A DNA stretch of 64,000 nt. Origin: an uncultured Aquimarina sp. GTDB lineage: Bacteria; Bacteroidota; Bacteroidia; Flavobacteriales; Flavobacteriaceae. Below the pieces are notes generated by a model that was not told the DNA's origin, ran no database searches, and saw nothing but the letters and a program-made list of their open reading frames with translations. Shown here one piece after another: positions 9,949-19,046 of this stretch (its first letter is position 1; each line of letters opens with the position of its first letter). Both the position numbers and the translations under genes were made by a program. Location of the stretch: contig CANMLW010000001.1 in assembly GCA_947498705.1 (NCBI GenBank), positions 496,001-560,000 of the forward strand, in the 5' to 3' direction.

Positions 9949-10004
9949 AGAAACATTGTTTTAATATAATAAGATTGTAAAAGGGGATTAAAATGGCTCT
10001 CCCT

Positions 10005-10805
10005 TTAGCTTTTTACCTTTTTTTGTTTTTTTCGTAGTTTGAAATTGACAAACTCTACAAACAAAGAAAATGCAATTGTAAAATATAAATATCCTTTCGG
10101 AATCGTTCCTACTTCACTTTCAAATATTTTAAGATGTGATAAATGTGCTGCTTCGGCAATTAGCATAAATCCAATAAGAATTAAAAAAGCAAGTCCAAGA
10201 ATTTGTACAGATGGATGTTTATTTACAAAACGACCTACCGGATTGGCAAATATCATCATAATCAAAACAGAAATAACAACTGCAATAACCATAATGATAA
10301 GTGCATCATTTGGGTTATCACTTAATCCATTGGTCATACCTACGGCAGTTAATATAGAATCAAAAGAAAAAACCACATTGATCAAAGTAATCTGCAGGAT
10401 AGCTTTGGATAAAGTACTAGAACTTTTAGCTTCTATTTCTTTTTCCTCTTCTCCCTTTTCATCCACCTTTTCATGAATTTCATGAACACTTTTATATAAA
10501 AGAAATAGTCCGCCCCCAAACAAAATAACTGCTTGCCCGCTAATGCCAGCCTCTATCCAGGGTAGATTAATATGCCAAAAAGGAGCTTCCATAGCTACTA
10601 ATAAGGATATACCAAATAGCAAAACAATACGCATCACCATTGCCAGTAATAACCCTATGTTGGTAGCTTTTTTTTGTTGCTCACTGGGTAACTTGTTAGA
10701 GGCTAAAGAAATAAAAATAATATTATCGATCCCGAGTACAATTTCTAAGAATGTAAGTGTTAATAGAGCGACCCAAGCATCAGCCGATGTAAAAATTTCT
10801 AGCAT
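10005..10805 (-). CDS. TerC-family integral membrane protein
   Basis: 266 residues, about seven membrane helices. The TerC signature FLEIVLGIDNIIFISL is near the N-terminus and FSFDSILTAVGM lies mid-protein; their acidic residues inside the membrane are thought to handle metal ions. Relatives include TerC and the Alx/YkoY manganese exporters, so a metal export role is plausible. The start overlaps the upstream gene's stop by one base (TAATG on the minus strand), suggesting translational coupling to the small lipoprotein gene. Confidence 0.88.
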   Translation of the reverse strand: MLEIFTSADAWVALLTLTFLEIVLGIDNIIFISLASNKLPSEQQKKATNIGLLLAMVMRIVLLFGISLLVAMEAPFWHINLPWIEAGISGQAVILFGGGLFLLYKSVHEIHEKVDEKGEEEKEIEAKSSSTLSKAILQITLINVVFSFDSILTAVGMTNGLSDNPNDALIIMVIAVVISVLIMMIFANPVGRFVNKHPSVQILGLAFLILIGFMLIAEAAHLSHLKIFESEVGTIPKGYLYFTIAFSLFVEFVNFKLRKKQKKVKS

Positions 10806-11182
10806 TAGTTTATTTTTTTTGCAGTTCCACGTTGTTTTATAGTTTCACCTACCAAGCCGTATTCGAAAGTATAAATAGTAGCATCGGTAGTTAGAATTTT
10901 CATATGTATGGCTTTTTCTTCACTCATGCTCTTAGGGTTTAATTTTTGTAGGATATACTCACAATCATTAATCCATCGAATACTAGAAGTATCACTTTTC
11001 CCTCGAAAGTAATCAATTTCTATACTGTCATTACGAACAAAAGTTGTTTTTACCAATTCAGCATCAAGAAAAGTTTCAAATTCAAAAGTACCTGTATGAA
11101 AGTTAACACAGTTACGTTTTTGTTGATAGCAACCACTTATAATGGCCGTATATAGAAATAAAAAAATAAATTTCTTGATCAT
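10805..11182 (-). CDS. Small lipoprotein of unknown function
   Basis: 125 residues with a short signal ending in IISGC (C18), so the mature protein is probably a lipid-anchored periplasmic or outer-membrane protein of about 108 residues. The body is mixed beta-like (FHTGTFEFETFLDAELV, then FVRNDSIEIDYF and TIYTFEYGLVGETIKQRGTA). I do not recognise a named family. Its stop overlaps the terC start (TAATG), so the two are very likely made from one message. Confidence 0.75.
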   Translation of the reverse strand: MIKKFIFLFLYTAIISGCYQQKRNCVNFHTGTFEFETFLDAELVKTTFVRNDSIEIDYFRGKSDTSSIRWINDCEYILQKLNPKSMSEEKAIHMKILTTDATIYTFEYGLVGETIKQRGTAKKIN

Positions 11183-11248
11183 GCTCTTAATTCTATCGAC
11201 GAAAATAAATCTATTTCCAATAAATTAATAGATAAGTATGAAAAAAAA

Positions 11249-11743
11249 TTAAGATTTTTTCATCTCATAAGAATTAAAAGTACCATCTGCATAAAAAATA
11301 ACAATCCGATCTATTTCTTGGTTTGTTTTGATTCCCTGTTTAGAATCTTCATTTTCTTTAATTGATTGAATATCGATTGTATCTGTTAATTCCTGTTGAA
11401 ATTTTGGAGTATTAGAAAATAAATCTTGCTCGTTAGCTAATCGCTCGGTATCAGAAATGGTAGGTATTTCTTGTGTAGGAGAGGATATGGGGTGTGCAGT
11501 TTTGTGAACATTTTCGGATTTGGGAAAGGTACCCTTACCATATAATAACCATTGAAGATCTACCTCTTTGTATGCGTCAACAATTTTCATTACAAAATCT
11601 AAACTAGGTTTATTTCTACCACTTAAAATATGTGATATAGAAGAGCGGCCTACACCCATATAATCAGCAAAAGCTGCAGCCGATATAGCATAGTGATTCA
11701 TTATTTTTTGAATTCTTTTACCAAAATCAGCACTGTTTACCAT
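11249..11743 (-). CDS. XRE-family DNA-binding regulator
   Basis: 164 residues. The N-terminal HTH_3 domain (residues about 8-62) reads QKIMNHYAISAAAFADYMG then VGRSSISHILSGRNKPSLDF, a typical lambda-repressor-like helix-turn-helix. A linker rich in polar residues (80-140) leads to a short conserved end, IDRIVIFYADGTFNSYEM. Six copies of a TTACAnnnGTAAAC-type palindrome lie in the divergent region, one covering this gene's own start codon and one overlapping its probable -7 box. The simplest reading is autoregulation plus control of the divergent M14 peptidase gene. Confidence 0.85.
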   Translation of the reverse strand: MVNSADFGKRIQKIMNHYAISAAAFADYMGVGRSSISHILSGRNKPSLDFVMKIVDAYKEVDLQWLLYGKGTFPKSENVHKTAHPISSPTQEIPTISDTERLANEQDLFSNTPKFQQELTDTIDIQSIKENEDSKQGIKTNQEIDRIVIFYADGTFNSYEMKKS

Positions 11744-11819
11744 TGTAAATTATATTTAAAGAGAAGGATGTTACAAAGGTAAACAAAATATAAAGATATT
11801 TAAGGTTACATATGTAAAC
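11735..11819. promoter_or_regulatory. Operator triplet before the XRE gene
   Basis: Three palindromes read on either strand as TTACAnnnGTAAAC: 11735-11748 (minus strand TTACAATGGTAAAC, containing the XRE start codon), 11771-11784 (TTACAAAGGTAAAC) and 11806-11819 (TTACATATGTAAAC). Start-to-start spacing is 36 and 35 bases. The middle copy contains CAAAGGTA, which on the minus strand is TACCTTTG, a good -7 box (TAnnTTTG) for the XRE gene. Confidence 0.7.
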
Positions 11820-11985
11820 ATCAGAAGATTGCATGTGTATTATTACTTTAGATAAGTTACTTTAAATACTTAATTTATAAATATTTATATATAATTATCT
11901 ATTGTTTAAAAGTATTTTTATTAACCTCTTAGATAGAGATGTTTTAAAGTAAATTATCTGTTTAAGAATGTAAATTAACTGATGT

Positions 11986-12047
11986 TCACAACTGTAAATA
12001 GTGTAGGATTACATTTGTGAATAGGAGTATAGTTTACAACTGTAATT
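11986..12047. promoter_or_regulatory. Operator triplet before the M14 peptidase gene
   Basis: Three further copies of the same palindrome: 11986-11999 (TCACAACTGTAAAT), 12009-12022 (TTACATTTGTGAAT) and 12034-12047 (TTACAACTGTAATT), spaced 23 and 25 bases. The middle copy contains TACATTTG (12010-12017), a plus-strand -7 box that could drive the M14 gene at 12115. The stretch between the two triplets (11820-11985) is AT-rich and shows nothing else. Confidence 0.65.
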
Positions 12048-12114
12048 ACTATTTAATTTTCTATGATTCTTCACTAAACTACGTTAATTTCGTACTCTTA
12101 TTTAAGTCATTTTT

Positions 12115-13260
12115 ATGGATATTAACACGCTTCAGGATTGGTTTGTTACTTATAAGGTAGATACTTTATATGGACGGTATATAACGCATGAGACTATTAA
12201 ACCTTTATTAGATGCTTTGTCATCAAAAATAAGCATAGAGCAAATTGGTCTTTCAGAAAATAATGAACCAATCGATTTGATCAAAATTGGCCGAGGAAAG
12301 AAAAGATTGTTATTCTGGTCACAAATGCATGGTAACGAAAGTACTACTACCAAAGCCATTTTTGACCTTTTAAACCTTCTTACCAACGATAAAAGTGATT
12401 TAGTAACACGTATCCTTGAACAAAGTACCTTATATATTATTCCTATTTTAAGCCCCGATGGTGCTCGTGCGTATACAAGGCTCAATTATAATCTTGTGGA
12501 TTTAAATCGCGACGCACAAGAAAAAACTCAGATAGAAAGTAGGGTATTTAATCAAATAGTGGATCAGATACAACCTGATTTTGCTTTTAATTTGCATGGG
12601 CAACGTACGATTTTTAGTGTAGGTAGCACCAATATACCTGCTACCGTTTCTTTTTTAGCTCCTTCTGGGGATCAAGATCGATCTGTTACCCCTACAAGAA
12701 AGATTGCTATGGAGATTATCGTTAAAATTAATGATATACTTCAAAAGGCAATACCAAAAGGGGTAGGACGATATGATGATGGTTTTAATTTAAATTGTGT
12801 TGGAGATACTTTAACCTTTATGGAGATACCTACTATTCTTTTTGAAGCAGGTCATTTCCCTAATGATTATGATAGAGAAATTACAAGAGAGTATATTTTT
12901 TACTCTTTATGTACTGCGATCGATTATATTAGTAATAATAATATCACAGGAGATCAATTTGAGGACTATTTTTCAATACCAGAAAACGGAAAATGTTTTT
13001 ATGATATTGTCATTAGAGATGTGGTTCTAAACGAAGAAAACGTAGATATAGCGGTACAATTTAAAGAAGAATTGATCGAAAACAAGGTGAAATTTGTTCC
13101 TGAAGTAGCAAAAATTGGTGACTTAAGTAATTTTTTTGGTCATAAAGAGATTCTTGGTAAAAAAAGAACAATACACAACGAAAACGTTACAGTAGAGATA
13201 GTTCCAAAGGCCAAGCTGTTAAAATTTACACTAGATACTGAATTATTCTTAATAGAATAA
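12115..13260 (+). CDS. M14-family zinc carboxypeptidase-like protein
   Basis: 381 residues. The M14 zinc motif HGNES (H72, E75) sits in LLFWSQMHGNESTTTKAIFD, the substrate-binding arginine region is near LVDLNRDAQEKT, and the third ligand histidine is in FNLHGQRTIFSVG. TILFEAGHFPND near residue 240 probably carries the catalytic glutamate. There is no signal peptide, so the enzyme seems cytoplasmic. The C-terminal 100 residues form a separate beta-rich module. The family removes C-terminal residues or acts as an amidase on peptides; the substrate is unknown. The upstream operator triplet suggests control by the XRE regulator. Confidence 0.85.
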   Translation: MDINTLQDWFVTYKVDTLYGRYITHETIKPLLDALSSKISIEQIGLSENNEPIDLIKIGRGKKRLLFWSQMHGNESTTTKAIFDLLNLLTNDKSDLVTRILEQSTLYIIPILSPDGARAYTRLNYNLVDLNRDAQEKTQIESRVFNQIVDQIQPDFAFNLHGQRTIFSVGSTNIPATVSFLAPSGDQDRSVTPTRKIAMEIIVKINDILQKAIPKGVGRYDDGFNLNCVGDTLTFMEIPTILFEAGHFPNDYDREITREYIFYSLCTAIDYISNNNITGDQFEDYFSIPENGKCFYDIVIRDVVLNEENVDIAVQFKEELIENKVKFVPEVAKIGDLSNFFGHKEILGKKRTIHNENVTVEIVPKAKLLKFTLDTELFLIE

Positions 13261-13303
13261 GCAAAAAGATGAAATAAAATACCCGAAAACAGTATTTTTC
13301 TGC

Positions 13304-13311
13304 TAAATTTG
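13304..13311 (+). promoter_or_regulatory. -7 box of the Lrp-type regulator gene
   Basis: TAAATTTG matches TAnnTTTG and lies 35 bases before the ATG at 13347. I see no clear -33 partner. Confidence 0.4.
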
Positions 13312-13346
13312 TAATGTAAATAATCGGGAAAATAATACACAATACT

Positions 13347-13826
13347 ATGGCTAAATTTAAATTAGACGAGGTTGACCACCAAATTTTGGATATGTTAATT
13401 GAAAATACGCGTACTCCTTTTACAGATATCGCAAAGAAATTATTGATTTCTGCTGGAACTGTACACGTAAGAGTAAAGAAAATGGAAGAAGCAGGTATTA
13501 TAGAGGGCTCTTCGTTGACATTAGATTATAAAAAATTAGGATATTCATTTATTGCATATGTAGGTATATATCTTCAAAACACATCGCAAACCAAATTTGT
13601 TTTAGAGAGAATTGCACAGATACCATATGTAACAGTTGCTCATATTACAACAGGAAAGTTTAATATCTTTTGTAAAATTAGAGCAAAAGATACGAATCAT
13701 GCAAAAGATATTATATTTAAGTTAGATGATATAGAAGGAATCTATCGTACCGAAACAATGATTTCTTTAGAAGAAAGTCTAAACGACAAGAAGCGTTTAA
13801 TGCATTCTATCTTTCAAGAATTATAA
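13347..13826 (+). CDS. Lrp/AsnC-family transcriptional regulator
   Basis: 159 residues. The N-terminal winged helix-turn-helix (residues 5-60) reads LDEVDHQILDMLIENTRTPF then IAKKLLISAGTVHVRVKKME. The C-terminal RAM (ligand-binding, oligomerising) domain spans about 70-150 (GYSFIAYVGIYL, then HITTGKFNIFCKIRAKD). The family senses amino acids or metabolites and often autoregulates. A consensus -7 box lies just upstream. Its target genes cannot be read from the sequence. Confidence 0.9.
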   Translation: MAKFKLDEVDHQILDMLIENTRTPFTDIAKKLLISAGTVHVRVKKMEEAGIIEGSSLTLDYKKLGYSFIAYVGIYLQNTSQTKFVLERIAQIPYVTVAHITTGKFNIFCKIRAKDTNHAKDIIFKLDDIEGIYRTETMISLEESLNDKKRLMHSIFQEL

Positions 13827-13947
13827 AAGGGTACTTTTTATATACACAAAACATAATTATCGCCCTTTAAGATTACCAACCTTAGAGGGTTTTTTAATGT
13901 TTTATTTTGACTTTATTAACCATTATTAACCATTAACCACCACACCA

Positions 13948-16533
13948 ATGGCTAGAAAACCAAAAATTGAACGTTTTAATGAAAACGTTCTGGCTAAGTA
14001 TCAAATATACAATAGTATATTTATAACATTACCTTTTGATACCATAAGTAATACCGGGGTATTGTTGCCTCTTTTTAGTGAGGTATGTCAAAAAGGATAC
14101 GATCAACATCAAAACCCGACAGAAATTGTAGAACAATTTTTTGATTTGTATCAAAATAATCCTTCAAATCAAACGAAACATGATTTACTTTTTCGTTTTA
14201 TACAATATATAGAGCGTCAAGTAGTATTATTTGATGCGATAGAGGATGCAGCTTTTCCTATTGTAAACAATATGGATGGTAGAGGGACTTTGAGGAGTAT
14301 AAAAGAAGAAGCTCAAGAAAAGGGAAAACTTGACGAACTTCAAGAATATTTAAAGCGTTTTAAAATTCGCCCTACTTTAACAGCACATCCTACACAGTTT
14401 TATCCAGGTACCGTGTTGGGAATTATTCATGACTTGGATGAAGCAATTAGAAATAATGATTTATTACGTATCAAACAATTATTGGCGCAACTAGGTAAAA
14501 CAGGGTTTTTTAAGAAAGAAAAGCCAACACCTTATGATGAAGCGGTTAGTTTAATTTGGTATCTCGAAAATGTATTTTATCATGCTGCGAGTAAGATATA
14601 TAACTATGTTCAGCAAAATATTTTTGAAGGAGAAGATTTTCAAAACGATCTGATTAATCTTGGTTTTTGGCCAGGTGGTGATAGAGATGGTAATCCATTT
14701 GTTACAACAGAGACTACCTTAAAAGTTGCTAAACGATTGCGAAAAACAATCCTTATTAATTATTATAGAGATATTAGAAAATTAAAACGTAGAATCACTT
14801 TTGGAAGTCTGCAGGATAAAATAACAATCTTAGAAAGAGCTTTGTATGATAATTTTTATAATGAACATACTACAGAGCCTTTATCAGAAATAGTGTTATT
14901 GGATGGTTTGTTAGAGATCAAAAAAGAAATTATACAAGAGCATCAATCTTTATTTTTAGAAGAGTTACAAGATTTAATTAATAAAGTGAAAATATTTGGC
15001 TTTCACTTTGCTACATTAGATATTAGACAAGATTCTAGAGTTCATCATAATGTGATTACAGAAGTAATCGCAAAAACCATAGATTTAGGACTTTCTCTTT
15101 TTCCAGAAGATTATGAAGAACTTTCTGAAGGAAATCAGTTAGAAATTCTTACTTCGGTGACAGGGAAATTAGATCCTAATGTCTTTGAGGATGGAATTAC
15201 AAAGGCTACCTTAGAGTCTATTTATGCTATTAAAACCATTCAGCAAAATAATGGTGAACGAGCTGCAAATAGGTATATCATTAGTAATAATGGTAGCGAA
15301 CTTAACATCATGGAAACATTTGCTTTAATTAGGCTGTGTGATTGGAAGTTTCCAACGTTAGATGTTATTCCACTTTTTGAAACTGTTCCAGATTTGCAAG
15401 TTGCGCATAAGGTAATGAAATCCTTGTATGAGAACCCTGTGTATATGCATCATCTTAAGAGTCGAAATATGAAACAAACCATTATGTTAGGCTTTTCTGA
15501 TGGTACAAAAGATGGTGGGTATCTTATGGCTAATTGGGGGATTTTTAAAGCCAAAGAAGCGCTTACAGAGGTATCGAGACAATACGATGTTAAAGTAGTC
15601 TTTTTTGATGGTAGAGGAGGTCCACCAGCTAGAGGAGGAGGAAATACAAATCAATTTTATGCTTCTTTGGGACCTACTATAGAAGATGAAGAAATACAGT
15701 TAACAGTGCAAGGGCAAACGATTAGTTCTAATTTTGGAACCTTAGATTCTTGCCAATATAATTTAGAACAATTGCTGGGAGCAGGGGTAGAAAACGAGTT
15801 AACAAATAATGAAGCTAACCTCTTTTCTAAAGCACATAAAGAGGTGATGCAAAAGCTTGCAGATATAAGCTATCGTACATACGTAGATTTTAAAGAACAC
15901 CCTAAGTTTCTTCCTTATCTAGAGCATATGAGTACTTTAAAATATTATGGAAAAGCTAATATAGGGAGTCGTCCATCTAAACGTAGTAAGAGTGATTCAT
16001 TAGATTTTGGAGACTTACGTGCTATTCCTTTTGTAGGAAGCTGGAGTCAGTTAAAACAAAATGTTCCTGGGTTTTATGGAGTAGGAACAGCCTTAAAAGC
16101 ATTTGAAGATGAAGGTAAATTTGAAGAAGTAATTTCATTGTATCAGGGATCAGCTTTTTTTAGAACGCTTATAGGCAATAGTATGATGAGTCTTACCAAA
16201 TCCTTTTTCGAATTGACTTCGTATATGAAAGAAAATAAAGAGTATGGAGGGTTTTGGGATGTTATTCATAATGAATACCTGTTGACAAAGCGATTATTAT
16301 TAAAGTTAACCGGCTACACCGAATTAATGGAAAACGAACCTGCAGGAAAAGCCTCAATAGAGATAAGAGAGCAGATTGTATTACCATTATTAACTATACA
16401 ACAATATGCCTTAAAGAAAATACAAGAACTTCATGCAGCGGGAGATACTAGTTCAAAAGAATTGGCTATTTATGAAAAGATGGTTACCAGGTCCTTGTTT
16501 GGCAATATTAATGCAAGTCGTAACTCTGCCTAA
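13948..16533 (+). CDS. ppc: Phosphoenolpyruvate carboxylase
   Basis: 861-residue anaplerotic enzyme that adds bicarbonate to PEP to make oxaloacetate. Conserved catalytic segments are present: RPTLTAHPTQ with H147, GFWPGGDRDGNPFVT, MLGFSDGTKDGGYL, the second histidine-region equivalent FFDGRGGPPARGGGN (Gly-rich loop), and GSRPSKR followed by LRAIPFVGSWSQ. The C-terminus NINASRNSA is close to the bacterial PEPC end. Length is normal for the family (about 850-900). The gene stands alone, 121 bases after the Lrp gene. Confidence 0.95.
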   Translation: MARKPKIERFNENVLAKYQIYNSIFITLPFDTISNTGVLLPLFSEVCQKGYDQHQNPTEIVEQFFDLYQNNPSNQTKHDLLFRFIQYIERQVVLFDAIEDAAFPIVNNMDGRGTLRSIKEEAQEKGKLDELQEYLKRFKIRPTLTAHPTQFYPGTVLGIIHDLDEAIRNNDLLRIKQLLAQLGKTGFFKKEKPTPYDEAVSLIWYLENVFYHAASKIYNYVQQNIFEGEDFQNDLINLGFWPGGDRDGNPFVTTETTLKVAKRLRKTILINYYRDIRKLKRRITFGSLQDKITILERALYDNFYNEHTTEPLSEIVLLDGLLEIKKEIIQEHQSLFLEELQDLINKVKIFGFHFATLDIRQDSRVHHNVITEVIAKTIDLGLSLFPEDYEELSEGNQLEILTSVTGKLDPNVFEDGITKATLESIYAIKTIQQNNGERAANRYIISNNGSELNIMETFALIRLCDWKFPTLDVIPLFETVPDLQVAHKVMKSLYENPVYMHHLKSRNMKQTIMLGFSDGTKDGGYLMANWGIFKAKEALTEVSRQYDVKVVFFDGRGGPPARGGGNTNQFYASLGPTIEDEEIQLTVQGQTISSNFGTLDSCQYNLEQLLGAGVENELTNNEANLFSKAHKEVMQKLADISYRTYVDFKEHPKFLPYLEHMSTLKYYGKANIGSRPSKRSKSDSLDFGDLRAIPFVGSWSQLKQNVPGFYGVGTALKAFEDEGKFEEVISLYQGSAFFRTLIGNSMMSLTKSFFELTSYMKENKEYGGFWDVIHNEYLLTKRLLLKLTGYTELMENEPAGKASIEIREQIVLPLLTIQQYALKKIQELHAAGDTSSKELAIYEKMVTRSLFGNINASRNSA

Positions 16534-16617
16534 AGAATTGTTAACAGTATGAAGTATCAGGATAAGAATTAATACCTTTTCAATCTGATGATTTTTACAG
16601 ATTTAATTCAATAAAAG

Positions 16618-17133
16618 ATGATAGTACAATTAGAAAAAGAAGAATACCATCCTTATTATGGAACGTATACTTCTAAGGCAGAATATATTGATGTTATAGA
16701 GGGGTTATCGGCAGGGAAAATAGAATTTATTGATTTTATAAATACCATCCCCAAAGAAAAACATCAATACGCATATGCCGATGGTAAGTGGACAATTTTA
16801 GAGATCATACAACATATCATTGATGCAGAACGCATTTTTGCATATAGGGCTTTACGTTTTGCAAGAAATGATAAAACCCCAATTGTTGGGTTTGAACAGG
16901 ATGATTATATACCATATTCTGCCGCTAATAATAGGAATATTAATGAGTTAATTTCTGATTACAAAATTACACGAGATTGCTCGATTTCATTGTTTAAAAG
17001 TTTTACTAAAGAAATGTTGGTTCGAATAGGTGAGGCAAGTGGTAGTCCAATGAGTGTAAGAGCAGTTGGCTATGTATTAGCAGGACACCAAAAGCATCAT
17101 ATAGAAATAATTAAAGAACGTTATCTGTCATAA
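16618..17133 (+). CDS. DinB-family (DinB_2) protein
   Basis: 171 residues, predicted four-helix bundle. The metal-ligand pattern of DinB/YfiT-like proteins is visible: KWTILEIIQHIIDAERIFAY near the middle and VLAGHQKHHIEIIKERYL at the C-terminus, with histidines that would form the triad. These proteins are metal-dependent transferases or hydrolases acting on thiols in some lineages, with no known role here. It is 84 bases after ppc and on the same strand, so co-transcription is possible but not shown. Confidence 0.82.
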   Translation: MIVQLEKEEYHPYYGTYTSKAEYIDVIEGLSAGKIEFIDFINTIPKEKHQYAYADGKWTILEIIQHIIDAERIFAYRALRFARNDKTPIVGFEQDDYIPYSAANNRNINELISDYKITRDCSISLFKSFTKEMLVRIGEASGSPMSVRAVGYVLAGHQKHHIEIIKERYLS

Positions 17134-17164
17134 AACCAGGTTTTTAGTGCAAGACGTTTAAGGA

Positions 17165-17195
17165 TAAAAAAACACTCCCCCATTAATTGGGGGAG
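17165..17195 (-). terminator. Minus-strand intrinsic terminator
   Basis: CTCCCCC (17175-17181) pairs with GGGGGAG (17189-17195). The T run lies only on the minus-strand side (GTGTTTTTTTATCC), so it terminates leftward transcripts, although no minus-strand gene is annotated to its right for several kilobases. Confidence 0.65.
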
Positions 17196-17919
17196 CGGGT
17201 AAACATTTCAAGTATCGTATTAAAAAAAAGGGAATTAATTGGATACTTTAGTCTGCCTACCAATTATCGCTTGAATCATGCGATAATTATTTTTATTACT
17301 TAAACTGTTCTTTTTGATTGTTCAGGTGTTTGTTTTACTATTTATGTACTATGGGGGAATATAGAGAGCCTTACTACTAATAATGTGATATTTGATCGTA
17401 AGAAGGTTTTAATATTATTTTTTTACTTGATGTAAAATCGCGTTGTTTCTTATTTTGTTAAATGTTGAGTGCGTATGAATCAAACAAACCATTGTTTTTA
17501 CTTTTTATATAATCAAGTTGTTCTATTTTCTAACCTAAATGATTTTTGAATTTTTTATTTAATTCAAGCACAACTTGTTAAAAATGTTACTGTTTATTTT
17601 TTTATTAAGCATCTAAGTATCTACAAAAGTTTCAACATTATTGATAGATAAAATAGATTCATTCTATGATAGGGGTGTGTATAATCCAAATCTATGGACA
17701 AATAAAATTTATATAAGAATTAATGCAACGAACACCCTATCCTTATAAGTGTACTACTTATTTTAAAGGGTTAATTGCTTTAGTTACCATATTTGAAAAA
17801 AAGTGCACTCATAGGCTCATTTGTACTTCTCGTGGTATTAATAATGCAATTCACTGCATCACCTTTTAATAGTTAAGCATTGTAGCTATATTTATGTTTT
17901 GTAATTAGACAAATAAAAT
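17196..17919. other. 724-base gene-free region with structure
   Basis: No coding frame of useful length on either strand. It holds a perfect 9-base inverted repeat AATTATCGC (17262-17270) / GCGATAATT (17280-17288). It also holds CAAATCTA at 17687-17694, which on the minus strand is TAGATTTG, a -7-like box. With the minus-strand terminator at 17165-17195 this could bound a leftward RNA of about 500 bases. The right part is the presumed leader of the histidine kinase gene. Confidence 0.45.
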
Positions 17920-18948
17920 ATGAAGCGAATTTCGGGGAAACAATATACTTTAGGATTACATATAGTATTTTGGTCTCTGTTTTTCTTGTTATTTATAATG
18001 TCAGAATATGTTTTGAATTACCAATTGCAAAAAAGTAACCTTCAAATCATTTTACTATTTCGTTTAATATTTGATGCCACAATTTTTTTTGTGCATTATA
18101 AGTATTTATCTCCTTTATTTCTTCCTTCAAGAAAATATTTAGCATATTTCACCTCTGTAGTATGCATTATTCTGCTATCTATAGTTGTAGAAATATTGTC
18201 CTATGACTTATATCTTCAGGGAGAATTTTTTGATATCCCATTGGTAAATAGACTTCTTGTAGAGATTATAACTACTTGTATTCTAATTATTTCTAGTGGT
18301 GCCATGCATTTTTCGGGAGAATGGGTAGCAGCAAAGGATAAAGAAGCCATTTTAGAGAAAAATAATTTAAAGCTAGAAGGGGAACTTAAAATTTTAAAAA
18401 GCCAGATAAACCCTCATTTTCTTTTTAATACTTTAAATAGTGTATATTCATTATCATATATTGATAGTCCCAAAGCGGCACATATGATCGAAAAACTATC
18501 TAAGATAATGAGATATCTTATGTATGATAGTGGTCAAAAAAGTGTATTGTTAAGTAAAGAAGTCAAGCTTATTCAGGATTATATAGAACTGTATGGTACT
18601 CGTTTTGAAGAAGAGCATCATATTGATTTCTATTATGAAAATGTACAGCCTCATCATAAAGTAGCCCCGATGTTATTAATCTCATTTGTAGAAAATGCTT
18701 TTAAGCATAGTAATATTTATAATTGTGATGAGGCGTGGGTAAAATTCGAGGTAGTCGTAGTTAATGACACACTTCATTTTACAGCAATCAATTCAAAACC
18801 TCAAATGAGGATTTCTGAAATCGAATCTAATAATATTGGTCACCAAAACGTAATTAAACAACTACAATATATTTACTCTGAAGCGTATACTATTGATATT
18901 GAAGAAAATGATAATGAGTATCATTTAAAACTACAAATTGAGCTGTAG
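17920..18948 (+). CDS. LytS/YehU-type membrane sensor histidine kinase
   Basis: 342 residues: four membrane helices in residues 10-130, a short coiled linker (135-160), then the His_kinase domain with the phosphoacceptor motif KSQINPHFLFNTLNSVYS (H166). An HATPase_c-like end carries PMLLISFVENAFKHSN, the N-box. These kinases pair with LytTR response regulators. Here the partner starts about 100 bases downstream. There is no obvious extracellular sensor domain, so the signal may be sensed in the membrane. Confidence 0.9.
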   Translation: MKRISGKQYTLGLHIVFWSLFFLLFIMSEYVLNYQLQKSNLQIILLFRLIFDATIFFVHYKYLSPLFLPSRKYLAYFTSVVCIILLSIVVEILSYDLYLQGEFFDIPLVNRLLVEIITTCILIISSGAMHFSGEWVAAKDKEAILEKNNLKLEGELKILKSQINPHFLFNTLNSVYSLSYIDSPKAAHMIEKLSKIMRYLMYDSGQKSVLLSKEVKLIQDYIELYGTRFEEEHHIDFYYENVQPHHKVAPMLLISFVENAFKHSNIYNCDEAWVKFEVVVVNDTLHFTAINSKPQMRISEIESNNIGHQNVIKQLQYIYSEAYTIDIEENDNEYHLKLQIEL

Positions 18949-19046
18949 GTTTTGAACATGATCACAAGGGTGATTATTATACTAAGTTTTTGTTAGGTTT
19001 TGAATTGTTATTGGACTGGTATTATTTATTAATTAACGTAAACTAT

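Noticed and set aside
18990..19046. Earlier TTG start for the first LytTR regulator
   Set aside because: The receiver domain begins directly at ATG 19047; the extension is not conserved-looking.
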